From Arsukibacterium perlucidum DSM 18276 (GTDB taxonomy: Bacteria > Pseudomonadota > Gammaproteobacteria > Enterobacterales > Alteromonadaceae), in contig NZ_KB907701.1 in assembly GCF_000382165.1 (NCBI RefSeq), positions 1-64,000 of the forward strand: DNA of 64,000 nt, given 5' to 3'. Positions within the stretch are counted from its first letter, which is position 1. The number at the start of each line of letters is the position of its first letter. Position numbers and translations under genes: made by a program. A model generated the notes under the pieces. It made no database searches. It was not told the DNA's origin and worked only from the letters and a program-made list of their open reading frames with translations. Of the stretch, positions 47,976 through 58,090 are shown piece after piece.

Positions 47976-50900
47976 ATGAACCCAATTTCAACTGCTTTAA
48001 AACGTTTCCAGCGGCGTGTTGCCGTTTCTGCCGGCATTAGCCGTCGCAGCTCTGTGGCCAGCATGTTGTTGCTGGTGCTGACCAGTGGCCATGTTGCCGC
48101 CAGCGAAGGCTATTACCGTTACCCGGCATTGCACAGCGATACCGTACTGTTTACTGCAGAAGGTGATATCTGGCAATTAAATGCGGGTCAGAAGCAGGCT
48201 TTCAGGCTAACCAGTCATCCACAACTCGAAACTCAACCATTGTTGTCTGCCGATGGCAGCCAGCTCGCTTTTGTGGCTAATTATGATGGTGCCGATGAAA
48301 TTTACCTGATGCCGGTAACCGGTGGTCAGGCAAAGCGGGTCAGCTTTGAAAACAGCCGGGTGCGAATTCAACAATGGCTGGCCGATGGTCGTATTTTATA
48401 TGCAACCGACAGTGAAGTGGGGCCGGCAAATTACTGGGTGTTAAAGTTACTCGACCCGATTAGCCTTAAAACCGAGGTGCTGCCATTGGCCGATGCTGCT
48501 AGCGGCATCATTGATCCTGCCACTAACAGCTTATATTTTGTCCGCTTTGGTTTGCAGCTGACCGGCGACAACAGCAAAGTTTACCGCGGCGGTGCAATGG
48601 GCCAGTTGTGGCACTGGCAACTTGGCTCAACCAGCGAAGCCACTTTATTAAGTGCAGAGCATCCGGGTTCAGTCAGCCAACCCATGTTCTGGCAAAGCAG
48701 AATATATTTTAGCAGTGACGCCGACGGTAACAGCAATATCTGGTCGCTGGCAGCAGATGGCAGTGAGCCACAGCAACATACCCGACACAGTGATTGGCGG
48801 ATAGGCCAGGCCAGACTTAATCAGGGCCGGATAATCTATCAGCTGGCGGCTGATTTACATCAACTTGATTTAGCCAGCAAGCAAAGTCAGCAGCTGGATA
48901 TTGCACTGAGCTCTGATTTTGTCCAGCAACGCGAACGCTTTATCGAAAAGCCCCTTGAGTATCTTACCAGCGCCAATTTCAATGAAACACAACAACAGGT
49001 GGTTCTGACGGCCCGCAGCCAGGTTGCCCTGGCCAGTACCGGCGTCAAGCGTTTAAGTCAGATCCATACTGCTGCGGGTAGCCGCTCGCGCAATGCCGTG
49101 AGCAGCCCGGACGGTAAATGGGTATATGCCATTAACGATGCCAGCGGAGAAAACGAAATCTGGCGCTTTGCCAGCGATGGTGCTGCCAACACTAAACAGT
49201 TAACCAAAGACGGTACTGTATTTCGCTGGGGCCTGCATTTATCTCCGGACGGTCGTTATCTGGCACATGATGATAAAAACGGCGATTTATGGTTACTTGA
49301 TTTAGAAACTCATACCAATAAACGTATTTATCAGCAGGGATATGGCCATTCACCCTATGCTGATGTGCAGTGGTCTGCCGATAGTAAACTGCTCGCGTTC
49401 ACCCTGAGCCATCAGCAACGACCTCGCAGCCAGGTGGTGTTGTACAGTCTGGCAGATGCCCGCTCAGAAGTGCTGACCAGTGACAAATATCAGTCCTATT
49501 CGCCGGCATTCAGTGCTGACGGGTTATGGCTGTATTTTTTGTCAGATCGCCAGTTTACCGCGACGCCGTCCAGCCCGTGGGGCGATCGCAATCTGGGGCC
49601 GATGTTTGATAAACGTGGTGAAATTTATGCAGTCAGCCTGAAGCAACAAGCCTGTTTTGCTTTTGCGCCACCACAAGAGCTGACAACATGTGATGACAAT
49701 GCAGCGAAGGCTGGCCGCAGTGGCAATAACGCAGGCCTGGTGGACTGGCAAGGTCTGGCCGGCAGATTATGGCAGGTACCTTTACCAGCCGATAATTACA
49801 GCAAGCTTAGCCTGAGCAAAGATCGTTTATATGTGCTGAGTAGGGCGGCTGGAAGTCGCAGCGCGGAGTTAAAACAAGCAAAATTAGCCGGCGAAGGAGC
49901 CAAACTGACAACGTTTAGTATTGAAGTGGCCGATTATCAGCTGGGCGCCAAAGGTGACAAGCTGTTTATCCGCAAACAGGCTAACAATGGTGCAGGCGAT
50001 ATGCTGATAGTGGCTACCGGCGAAAAAATGCCCGGCGATCTTAGCCTGGCCAAAGTGAACAGCACAGCATGGCAATTACGGGTAGAGCCGCAACAGGAGT
50101 GGGCCCAGATGTTTCGGGATGCCTGGCTGATGCACCGGGATTTTTTATTTGATAAAGGCATGCGTGGCCTGGATTGGCCAGCCAGCCGTGACAAGTATCA
50201 ACCTTTGTTAGCCCGGGTAACAGACCGGCATGAACTGGATGATGTGTTGGCTCAGATGATGGGAGAACTCAATGCTCTGCACTCCCAGGTTCGCGGCGGT
50301 GAATATCGTACCGCTCAAGCCAGACCCGCTGCGGCGAGCCTGGGAGCCGGTTTAGCCAGTACTGGCCGGGGTGTCAGCATAACTCATATTTACCAGTCAG
50401 ATAAAGAACTGCCTGACCAGGCATCACCACTCGCTAAACCGGGGGTAAATGCAGCAGTTAACGATGTGATTCTGGCGGTAAATGGCAGGGAAATTAGTAA
50501 TGTTGCCGATCTGAATGCACAGTTACGTAATCAGGCCGGCAAGCAGGTTCTATTAAGCTTAAGCCGGGGTAAACAGCAACTGCAAACTGTAGTGCAACCA
50601 GTGGCCGCGCAGCAGGAAGCGATGCTTCGTTATCGTGATTGGGTGCAGCGTAACCAACAGCAGGTCAGCGCTGCCAGCAATGGCCGGCTGGGCTATTTGC
50701 ATTTGTATGCGATGGGTGGCAATGACATTGCCAGTTTTGCCCGGGAATTCTACGCGCAGTACCAGCGTGAAGGGCTGATCATTGATGTCAGGCGTAATCG
50801 CGGGGGTAATATTGACAGCTGGATCATTGAGAAGTTGTTGCGCCGGGCCTGGTCATTCTGGCAGCCTACTCATGGCGCGCCTTACACCAATATGCAGCAA

Positions 50901-51311
50901 GCATTTCGTGGCCATCTGGTGGTACTGACAGATCCATTAACCTATTCTGACGGTGAAACCTTTGCCGCAGGGGTGAAAGCTCTGGGCCTCGGGCCATTAA
51001 TCGGCAACCGGACCACAGGCGCCGGCGTATGGTTATCAGGCAGGAATCAACTGGCTGATAAAGGCCTGGCCCGGGTAGCAGAGACCCCGCAATTTGCTAT
51101 GGACGGACGTTATATTATTGAAGGTTATGGGGTAACTCCGGATATAGAAGTCACTAACTTACCCTATGCCAGTTTTAATGGTAGTGACAGTCAGTTAGAA
51201 GCTGGCGTGAGCTATTTACTGCAACGATTAACTGAGCAGCCGGTAACGCCAATAAAAGCGATGCCGCTAACCCCGGCACCGGCAGAAGATATTTTGCCGG
51301 TTAATCGTTAA
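47976..51311 (+). CDS. exported tricorn-like S41 protease
   Basis: This is a homologue of the archaeal tricorn core protease with 1111 residues. An N-terminal signal-like segment (about 25-43, ending VAASEG) points to export, unlike the cytosolic archaeal enzyme. Two beta-propeller regions with PD40-type repeats follow (LSADGSQLAF, LSPDGRYLAH). A C1-like region with LMHRDFLFDKGMRGLDW carries the candidate catalytic His. A PDZ domain (GVNAAVNDVILAVNG) and the S41 catalytic core come last, with nucleophile Ser in TYSDGETFAAG and the oxyanion region in NRTTGAGVWLSG. Peptide degradation in the periplasm is inferred. Confidence 0.9.
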   Translation: MNPISTALKRFQRRVAVSAGISRRSSVASMLLLVLTSGHVAASEGYYRYPALHSDTVLFTAEGDIWQLNAGQKQAFRLTSHPQLETQPLLSADGSQLAFVANYDGADEIYLMPVTGGQAKRVSFENSRVRIQQWLADGRILYATDSEVGPANYWVLKLLDPISLKTEVLPLADAASGIIDPATNSLYFVRFGLQLTGDNSKVYRGGAMGQLWHWQLGSTSEATLLSAEHPGSVSQPMFWQSRIYFSSDADGNSNIWSLAADGSEPQQHTRHSDWRIGQARLNQGRIIYQLAADLHQLDLASKQSQQLDIALSSDFVQQRERFIEKPLEYLTSANFNETQQQVVLTARSQVALASTGVKRLSQIHTAAGSRSRNAVSSPDGKWVYAINDASGENEIWRFASDGAANTKQLTKDGTVFRWGLHLSPDGRYLAHDDKNGDLWLLDLETHTNKRIYQQGYGHSPYADVQWSADSKLLAFTLSHQQRPRSQVVLYSLADARSEVLTSDKYQSYSPAFSADGLWLYFLSDRQFTATPSSPWGDRNLGPMFDKRGEIYAVSLKQQACFAFAPPQELTTCDDNAAKAGRSGNNAGLVDWQGLAGRLWQVPLPADNYSKLSLSKDRLYVLSRAAGSRSAELKQAKLAGEGAKLTTFSIEVADYQLGAKGDKLFIRKQANNGAGDMLIVATGEKMPGDLSLAKVNSTAWQLRVEPQQEWAQMFRDAWLMHRDFLFDKGMRGLDWPASRDKYQPLLARVTDRHELDDVLAQMMGELNALHSQVRGGEYRTAQARPAAASLGAGLASTGRGVSITHIYQSDKELPDQASPLAKPGVNAAVNDVILAVNGREISNVADLNAQLRNQAGKQVLLSLSRGKQQLQTVVQPVAAQQEAMLRYRDWVQRNQQQVSAASNGRLGYLHLYAMGGNDIASFAREFYAQYQREGLIIDVRRNRGGNIDSWIIEKLLRRAWSFWQPTHGAPYTNMQQAFRGHLVVLTDPLTYSDGETFAAGVKALGLGPLIGNRTTGAGVWLSGRNQLADKGLARVAETPQFAMDGRYIIEGYGVTPDIEVTNLPYASFNGSDSQLEAGVSYLLQRLTEQPVTPIKAMPLTPAPAEDILPVNR

Positions 51312-51386
51312 TTTTCTGCAGAAAAGGCTGCCAATATTTGACGATAACGGCTATCTTGAAGCTGCGAACAACAGAGGATGTATGCT

Positions 51387-51623
51387 ATGCCGGTAACAGC
51401 TGAGCTTAATGCTGAGATAAAAATTCTTAATTTATATAATCTCGATTCACAGATGGAAGGGTTGAAAGTACACAAAGATGCGGATAGCGAAACCCGGGCA
51501 GCAATTGCCCGCTTACATGAAAAAGGTTTGCTAACTCAAAATGACGGTGGATATCTGACTGATCTGGGCGTGCACTGTGCGGAACATATCCAAACCGCAC
51601 TGCGTATTTTAAATAATCGTTAG
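51387..51623 (+). CDS. TIGR02647 family small protein
   Basis: This soluble protein of 78 residues has HKDADSETRAAIARLHEKGLLTQNDGGYLTDLG, which I recognise as the TIGR02647 family, annotated as possibly DNA-binding without proof. It looks like a small winged-helix-type module. GAGGA at 51374-51378 lies 8 nt before the ATG at 51387 and overlaps the alternative ATG at 51378, so 51387 is preferred. It is convergent with tgpA. Confidence 0.72.
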   Translation: MPVTAELNAEIKILNLYNLDSQMEGLKVHKDADSETRAAIARLHEKGLLTQNDGGYLTDLGVHCAEHIQTALRILNNR

Positions 51624-51659
51624 ACTTTTAACTGCTCGCTAAACCTTAAACTGGCCTGG

Positions 51660-53597
51660 TTAGTCAGGCCAGTTTAAGGTTGTCAGCGTTTTGGCATGTT
51701 GTTTTAAGTAGTTTTCTAACTGTAATAACGCCTGCTGCTCATCAGCGAACAATGCGCGTTGGTATAACATATCTACAGTGTCCAGCAAGCTGCAATGCGC
51801 CGGGTTATGTATTTTAAGTTGATTAATAAACTGGCTTAAATGCTGGCCCACAGGTTTATTGTTAAGTACTTTGCCAAAGTAACGCTGGACCAGCACTACC
51901 GGTGCGGCAAATTTTGCCGGCTGCCGCTGCAAGCGCAGCAGCCACCACATTACTAATGCCAGTAGCAGACCAGTACCCAGCAGTGCCAGCCACTTACTGG
52001 CCGCTTTTAATTGTTGCCACAGATTATGCTGCTGGCTGTCATCGAATCCCAGCACCCACACCGACCAGTAGTAATCAAGGTGCAGTAGCTGCTGATTAAG
52101 GTAATTAAAGGCGGAGAATCGACGCCAGTTAGCTTGTAATTGATCCTGCTCCTCAGCAGAAAGCACTGCATCCAGGCCGGCCAACACCCGCTCAGGAGCG
52201 ATAACCGCTGTGGGGTCAAACCGCTGCCAGCCACCGTTATCGAAATATTCAACCCAGGCGTGAGCTTCGCGTTGCCGTACTTCCAGATATTGTTGCTCTT
52301 CATGCCAGACCCCGCCCTGATAACCACCAACAACTCTGGCGGGTACACCCGCTTCCCGCAGCAAAACTGCTGTTGCTGAGGCATAGTGACTGCAAAAACC
52401 GGTGCGGCTGTCAAATAAGAAGGCATCAATACTGTTTTCACCAAGGCGGGGCGGATTTAAACTGTAATAGAAAGGCTGCTGGCGGAACAGGGCGCTTATT
52501 TGTTCAATTAATTCAGCGGTAGAACTGCTGTTAGCGGCCAATTGACTGGCTAAGACTCTCGTTTCAGGATTTGCATTTACTGTGCGGATATTCAACCGTT
52601 GTTCCATAGCAACATCTTCCGGTACAGCCTGCAGTTCACTTACCAGCTGATAGCTCAGCCGCTGACTGACCGGGCGGCGGGCTTCAACTAAATATGCAGC
52701 AGCTGGCCGCACTGTATTAGCATATTGCACCGGGACGCCCAGGGCAAACAGGCTACGCTGATTACTGACTTCAGCAATAATCTGATAGCTGACTGCTTGC
52801 TCACTGTTATTGCTGTCTGGTTGTCGGTTAACCGCTTGACGGCGGTCAAAGCGCTGATTAACTGTCCAGCTGCGGCCATCAAAATCTTCATATACTTTTG
52901 CCCGCCAGTACAATTGTTGGCGCGGGGGCAGCGAGTCGCTGAATATCGCCCTGAATGCCAGTTTGTCGCTTTGTACCAGGTTTTCAATACTACCCGGATC
53001 CAGGCTGTCTGCCAGGCCAGTTATTGCAGCTTCAGCCGTTGGGATCCGCCATAACGGCTCCAGGCGGGGAAATAGTAGAAATAGCGAGATCCAAATTGGC
53101 ACCGTAAGCAAAATTGCTTTAACCAATTGTTGTAGCTGCAACCGATATTGCTTGCTGGCATATAATTGATAATGGCAGTTTAGCGTAAACAGCAGCAGCG
53201 CCAGAATAACCAGACTGATCAGAATACTCTGATAAAAAATAAAACAGCATGCTAACAGGAAATATAACACCCATAGCAGTTGATGACTGTCGTGGCGCTG
53301 CCGGATCAGCACCAGACGACTGGCGGCGGAGAGCAGCAATATTTGTAACATAAAATGAAAAACACCGCTTTGCCTGATGCTGATAAGCAGTAACAGCAGG
53401 ATTAAAGCCGCAATAATATTAATACGTTTTAGCTTGTTAACCGAGGCCTTGCTTTGCTGTAACGGCCAGCGGTACAACAATAGCAGCAGTAAGATGGCGC
53501 TGTACCACAAGGGTAAGGCCTGATGTAGCAGCACTATCACCGCCACCAAAATGGCATAAAATGAAAGTATCGCCTGTCGACTTAACAACACTAGCAT
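51660..53597 (-). CDS. tgpA: TgpA-type transglutaminase-like membrane protein
   Basis: This inner-membrane protein of 645 residues has about five N-terminal membrane segments (DUF3488), a periplasmic transglutaminase-like domain, and another segment at about 545-565 before a DUF4129-like cytoplasmic tail. The transglutaminase triad is recognisable: Cys in GFCSHYASA, His in EAHAWVEY, Asp in FDPTAVI. TgpA is essential for growth in Pseudomonas aeruginosa; the reaction is not established. It is the third gene of the moxR-DUF58-tgpA operon and overlaps the DUF58 gene by 7 bp. Confidence 0.9.
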   Translation of the reverse strand: MLVLLSRQAILSFYAILVAVIVLLHQALPLWYSAILLLLLLYRWPLQQSKASVNKLKRINIIAALILLLLLISIRQSGVFHFMLQILLLSAASRLVLIRQRHDSHQLLWVLYFLLACCFIFYQSILISLVILALLLFTLNCHYQLYASKQYRLQLQQLVKAILLTVPIWISLFLLFPRLEPLWRIPTAEAAITGLADSLDPGSIENLVQSDKLAFRAIFSDSLPPRQQLYWRAKVYEDFDGRSWTVNQRFDRRQAVNRQPDSNNSEQAVSYQIIAEVSNQRSLFALGVPVQYANTVRPAAAYLVEARRPVSQRLSYQLVSELQAVPEDVAMEQRLNIRTVNANPETRVLASQLAANSSSTAELIEQISALFRQQPFYYSLNPPRLGENSIDAFLFDSRTGFCSHYASATAVLLREAGVPARVVGGYQGGVWHEEQQYLEVRQREAHAWVEYFDNGGWQRFDPTAVIAPERVLAGLDAVLSAEEQDQLQANWRRFSAFNYLNQQLLHLDYYWSVWVLGFDDSQQHNLWQQLKAASKWLALLGTGLLLALVMWWLLRLQRQPAKFAAPVVLVQRYFGKVLNNKPVGQHLSQFINQLKIHNPAHCSLLDTVDMLYQRALFADEQQALLQLENYLKQHAKTLTTLNWPD

Positions 53598-54520
53598 AGC
53601 GCCAACTCACGGAGACAGCGCTCCAGGTGTTGCTGACCACAGGAAGGGTTGATACTTTTACTGTTAATTCGCAAGCCATAGGGCTTGCTGCACTGCTCAA
53701 GCTGCAGCATCAGGTAACAGGCTTTTGACAGGGCAACTTCCAACGCCGCGCCGCTAACGGGTGGTATAGTGATCCAGTCTGGTTCTGCTTGCGGGTTGCT
53801 TGGAGCATGCTTTACCACTGGATTAGACGGGTCGCGGGCCAGCCGTTTCCATAACATTAATTTGAGGCTATCACCAGCCTGATAGCTGCGGATTGTATCG
53901 TAATCTTCAGCTTGCTGGTTTTTGTTACCACTGTTATCAGCAAAACTGGTTAGTGTCTCCGCAGTAACAGGCTTAGGAAACACCCAGTAGTGGTAATCAA
54001 GGTTGAGTATACTTTTACAGTTGAATAATCCAAAAGGGTAATAGCTATGCACGGTAAGCCGGGGCAGTGAAAAATAGCCACGATGGTGTGTTGGCAGCGG
54101 CACCATTACCTGCGGGCTGCTATCGGCAACGGAGGCTGGTTGATTATGGTTGAAGTAACAATGAAGCTGCTGCCGCGGAATTGCTGCTTGCAGTGATACT
54201 GGTACCATCAGTGTTTCTTCAGCATACGCACTGAGCACCGGTGCGCAGCTTACCGTCAAATTGTGCAAATTGCGCCAAGCTAAAGTGAGCGCTAATAGCA
54301 ATGCTGATACCAACATGTAACTCATTAACAATATTAAATTATTCTGATAATTGGTTCCAAGTAAATAGAGCAGGATAAGTAACAAAATAAACCACAGACC
54401 AAACCGGCTTGGCAGAATATAAATAATTTTCTGGCTAAGCGTGACTTCCCTGGCTTTTGGCTGGCGCTTATCCAGCCAGTTACTAAACCAGTGCTGCCAT
54501 CTTGCTTTGATACGTTTCAT
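53591..54520 (-). CDS. DUF58 domain protein
   Basis: This protein of 309 residues has two membrane segments near residues 33-75 and the DUF58 signature: EDYDTIRSYQAGDSLKLMLWKRLARDP, with YqpGD-like and vWA-like features. DUF58 proteins are partners of MoxR ATPases in chaperone-like systems and are thought to act on the envelope. The start is ambiguous: TTG at 54529 or ATG at 54520. The ATG forms an ATGA overlap with the moxR stop and is preferred. No clear ribosome site is seen, consistent with translational coupling. Confidence 0.88.
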   Translation of the reverse strand: MKRIKARWQHWFSNWLDKRQPKAREVTLSQKIIYILPSRFGLWFILLLILLYLLGTNYQNNLILLMSYMLVSALLLALTLAWRNLHNLTVSCAPVLSAYAEETLMVPVSLQAAIPRQQLHCYFNHNQPASVADSSPQVMVPLPTHHRGYFSLPRLTVHSYYPFGLFNCKSILNLDYHYWVFPKPVTAETLTSFADNSGNKNQQAEDYDTIRSYQAGDSLKLMLWKRLARDPSNPVVKHAPSNPQAEPDWITIPPVSGAALEVALSKACYLMLQLEQCSKPYGLRINSKSINPSCGQQHLERCLRELALC

Positions 54521-55425
54521 AGCGGACAAACAGTTTGCTCAAGTAATATCTGACTGAGGCTGTGACTGGCGGCACTGGAACGAGGATCTAACCGATGCTC
54601 TGCTACCGATGGAAATACCTTTTGCACATCATCGGCGCTGGTAAAATCTCTTCCCGCAAGCAGGGCATGGGCTTTACTTGCCCGTAACAATGCTTTTGAT
54701 GCCCGCGGAGATAACGGTAACATGTCGTTGCGGTTTCGACTGGCGTCTACCAGACTAAGCAGATAATCAATCACTGCATCAGTGACTTTAACCGAGCTTA
54801 CCTGCTGTTGCAGATGTTTAAGGGTGTCACTGTCCAGCTGTTGCGTTAAAAATTGTAAGCGTGAACCTTTACTGTCATCAACCAGTAACTGGTGTTCAGC
54901 TGCACGCGCAGGAAAGCCCAATGACAAGCGCATTAAAAAGCGATCCAGCTGTGACTCCGGTAACGCAGAGGTTCCGGCATGAAATAGCGGGTTCTGGGTT
55001 GCTATAACAAAAAATGGACTGGGCAGCGGGCGCGTTTCTCCATCAGTACTAACCTGACGTTCTTCCATTGCCTCTAACAATGCACTTTGGGTTTTCGGGC
55101 TTGCCCGGTTAATTTCATCGGCTAGTAGTACCTGTGAAAAAACCGGCCCGGCCTGAAAATGAAATTGTTGTGACCGGGCATCATAAATGCTAATGCCGGT
55201 TAAATCGGCCGGTAAAAGATCACTGGTAAATTGCACCCGGCGATAACTTAAACCAAGGCTGTTAGCTAATGCGTGGGCGAGGGTAGTTTTGCCAAGCCCA
55301 GGCAGATCTTCCAGTAATAAATGGCCTTCTGCCAGCAAACAACATAGCGCCAGACGAATTTGCTGTTGTTTGCCAAGAATAACCTGGTTAAGGCTTTGTT
55401 CTACCTGATGTAGTTGCGCTAACAC
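54517..55425 (-). CDS. MoxR-family AAA+ ATPase
   Basis: This AAA+ ATPase of 302 residues has Walker A in EDLPGLGKTTLA, Walker B in LLADEINRASPKTQSALLEAMEE, and sensor motif in ATQNPLFHAG. MoxR proteins act as chaperones that mature or activate partner proteins, here presumably the DUF58 and TgpA proteins encoded next. The start is a GTG at 55425, with AAGGAG 5 nt upstream. The gene is first in the operon. Confidence 0.93.
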   Translation of the reverse strand: MLAQLHQVEQSLNQVILGKQQQIRLALCCLLAEGHLLLEDLPGLGKTTLAHALANSLGLSYRRVQFTSDLLPADLTGISIYDARSQQFHFQAGPVFSQVLLADEINRASPKTQSALLEAMEERQVSTDGETRPLPSPFFVIATQNPLFHAGTSALPESQLDRFLMRLSLGFPARAAEHQLLVDDSKGSRLQFLTQQLDSDTLKHLQQQVSSVKVTDAVIDYLLSLVDASRNRNDMLPLSPRASKALLRASKAHALLAGRDFTSADDVQKVFPSVAEHRLDPRSSAASHSLSQILLEQTVCPL

Positions 55426-55549
55426 GCCGTCTCCTTACTGCTGATCTTACTAAGCGGCTACTGCCACTCAACCGGATTGTATTAATAATAGCCAGCAACA
55501 ATTGATTGCTTGCGTTCTCTATACTAGCTGCTCTGGCGAGGGGATCAAC

Positions 55550-55580
55550 AAAAAGAATAAGGCAGCCGAAGCTGCCTTAT
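55550..55580 (-). terminator. rho-independent terminator of the S8 protease gene
   Basis: ATAAGGCAGC (minus strand, 55580-55571) pairs with GCTGCCTTAT (55566-55557) around a TTCG tetraloop (minus-strand reading) and is followed by TCTTTTTG. It lies 20 bp after the protease stop codon. Confidence 0.9.
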
Positions 55581-55600
55581 GTAGATTGGTTAGCGCTAAA

Positions 55601-58090
55601 TTAGAAGTTCACTACCAAATCAGCAGAACATACCGTGGTGCCCTCCAGACACAGGCTATAAGTTGCTATAGCGGCCATCGAATTAAACCGATCACGATGT
55701 CTGCCATCGTTTTCGATTGTTTCGATAAACTGATTATCACGATACAAATCCAGGCTGCCGGTGGCACCTGTCCAGCGTAAATCAACTATTGTTGAGCCGG
55801 TGCGTGCCCGAATGGCACGGTGCAGGGTAAGATTGATATCACTTGTCACCAAAGCGACAGACTGGTTAATGGTGTCAGTTAAACCCGTGCTGTCGGTAAC
55901 AGTAAGGCTGACAGTGTAAGTTCCCTCTGCGGCATAGTTATGGCTTGGGTTTTGTTGCGCTGACACTGCGCCGTCACCAAAATCCCAGTTCCAGCCGGTA
56001 ATATCAGCATTGGCGTCGGTTGAGCTGTCAGTAAAATCTACGCTCAGGCCAGATGCGATATAACTAAAGCCAGCTACTGGTGCTTCCGGATCCGGATCGA
56101 CCACGTCACCGCCAAGACCCGTTATGGTCAGGCTCCAGCTATTCAGATTACCAACGTCAGCACCGGCATTATCTGAGACATTTAAGGTCCAGTCGCCTTG
56201 CATAGGCTCACCGTTAAAGGTGTCCACATTCCAGCTTTGAACTAAATCATCTTCACTGCCACCGCTGCGGTTATGCAGCATGTGTTCAGTGCCTGCTGGT
56301 GAGGTAAGCGAAACAATTAAGTCTCCACGCCAGGTATGGCTAATATCAACACCGGCTTCAACACTGAATACGGTGCCCTCGTTTGGCACGTTTATAATGC
56401 TGGTAATACCTTCAGGATTGTTGTCAGGGATATCAACCGGATCAGTGTTTTCAAAACTGAAATCAGCCAGACCTTGTGGTAGTACATTGAGGGTAGCTGA
56501 TACACTCTTAACAACTTGCGGATCTGCCGCATCGATACCGGTAACGGTGACTAAGTAATCACCCCATACGGTTTCAGCTGTGGTCGGAACCGAGACAGTT
56601 ATCATATCACCGGGTTGTGCAGTGTCCGCTGATAAAGCTACTCCGTCAATATTGGGGTCAACACTGACACTGAGTTCAACATCTCCCATCCATTCAGCCA
56701 GATTACCAACATCCAGGCTAAACTCGGCAGTTTCACCGGCAACAACTTGTTGGCTACGCGGTGCTAAAGATAAGCGGAAACTGGGAGTAGGGTCTGCATC
56801 AGCCAGCGCATTCACCAGGTTCAGTCGCTTACCAGATACCGTTTTACCGTCCAAAGCCGTAAGCTCGTCGCCACTATCCATCAGGATTGTTTTCATTTCC
56901 AGTGGCGTTATTTCCGGGTTAATTGACCACAGCAGTGCGGCAGCGCCTGCAACATGCGGCGAGGCCATCGATGTACCGGAATATGCCGCATAAGCGTTAT
57001 CCGGAATGGTAGATAATATTGCCGAGCCCGGCGCGCCCATATCGACTGTGGTCGCGCCGTAATTCGACGCACCTACTGCAAATACAGACAAATCGTCGTT
57101 ACGGTCTGTCGATGCCACTGATACGATGACATCCAAATCATATGCCGCCGGGTACATTGGGCTGACATCTGCATCAGCTCCATCGTTACCTGAGGCCGCG
57201 ATAAACAGAATTCCTGCATCACCACCTGATTGAATGGCCGCTCTTAAGGTTTCAGAAAAGCCTCCGCCGCCCCAGGAATTATTAGTTGCTTTAATGTTTA
57301 CGCCGTAATTTGTTTTTAAATCCGTATAGTAGTCGATACATTCGATAGCACCAGCTGTGCTGCCACCAGTCGAGCCGAGAAACTGACATGGCAATAAAGT
57401 GACATTCCAGCTTACCCCGGTAATACCAACGCCATTGTCGCCGCTTGCACCAATAGTACCTGCCACATGAGTGCCGTGACTGCCACTGTCCATCGGGTCG
57501 TTATTCTCGTTTAAGGTTGAATAGCCGTATGGGTGGCCCGGATAGCTACCATCATTTTCCCAGCGGTTAGGGATTAAATCAGGGTGGGTGTAGTCCATCC
57601 CGGAATCGATTACGCCAATAACTACATCCTGGCTGCCCGTTGTAATGTCCCAGGCTGCAACAGCGCTAATGTCCGCCCCGGCAGTACCACCGCTTTGACC
57701 TGTGTTATTTAATGCCCACATTTCGCCGAAACGGGGGTCACCAGGTATTGCCAGTGCTTGTACCAGATAGTTTGGTTCTGCAACCTCAACTGCCGGATTA
57801 GTTGCCAGCTGCTTAATCAGAAAATCATGATTAAGTCCTTTGGGAACCATGACTTTAGCTATTCGACCATCAGCAATGTGACGCATTTTAAGGTCTCGTC
57901 CCTGAGTGTCTAGTTGGCGCAAGCTGGCACCACTGCGTTTCACTATTGAAAGCCGCTCTTGTTTAGATACCCCTGGTTTAAACATAACAAGAATAGAATC
58001 ATCAGCTTGTGCAGCCTTATTAGCCGCTAATGCTGAACCCGAAGACAGCGCTGCTGCAACCGCTAACACCAGTATTTTTTGCTTAGACAT
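55601..58090 (-). CDS. secreted subtilisin-like S8 protease with P and PKD domains
   Basis: This secreted serine protease has 829 residues. A signal peptide (MSKQK, hydrophobic core, cleavage after ALA near residue 22) is followed by an I9-type propeptide. The catalytic domain has Asp in VIDSGMDYTHPD, His in SHGTHVAG, the oxyanion Asn in NNSWGGGG and nucleophile Ser in GTSMASPHVAG. Then come a beta-sandwich region, a P/Homo B (proprotein convertase) domain (HTWRGDLIVSLTSP), a PKD domain (WNWDFGDGAVS), and an end domain of Fn3 type (VDLRWTGA). GGGA 6 nt before the ATG at 58090 supports this start over 58102. It is divergent from the curli operon. Confidence 0.92.
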   Translation of the reverse strand: MSKQKILVLAVAAALSSGSALAANKAAQADDSILVMFKPGVSKQERLSIVKRSGASLRQLDTQGRDLKMRHIADGRIAKVMVPKGLNHDFLIKQLATNPAVEVAEPNYLVQALAIPGDPRFGEMWALNNTGQSGGTAGADISAVAAWDITTGSQDVVIGVIDSGMDYTHPDLIPNRWENDGSYPGHPYGYSTLNENNDPMDSGSHGTHVAGTIGASGDNGVGITGVSWNVTLLPCQFLGSTGGSTAGAIECIDYYTDLKTNYGVNIKATNNSWGGGGFSETLRAAIQSGGDAGILFIAASGNDGADADVSPMYPAAYDLDVIVSVASTDRNDDLSVFAVGASNYGATTVDMGAPGSAILSTIPDNAYAAYSGTSMASPHVAGAAALLWSINPEITPLEMKTILMDSGDELTALDGKTVSGKRLNLVNALADADPTPSFRLSLAPRSQQVVAGETAEFSLDVGNLAEWMGDVELSVSVDPNIDGVALSADTAQPGDMITVSVPTTAETVWGDYLVTVTGIDAADPQVVKSVSATLNVLPQGLADFSFENTDPVDIPDNNPEGITSIINVPNEGTVFSVEAGVDISHTWRGDLIVSLTSPAGTEHMLHNRSGGSEDDLVQSWNVDTFNGEPMQGDWTLNVSDNAGADVGNLNSWSLTITGLGGDVVDPDPEAPVAGFSYIASGLSVDFTDSSTDANADITGWNWDFGDGAVSAQQNPSHNYAAEGTYTVSLTVTDSTGLTDTINQSVALVTSDINLTLHRAIRARTGSTIVDLRWTGATGSLDLYRDNQFIETIENDGRHRDRFNSMAAIATYSLCLEGTTVCSADLVVNF

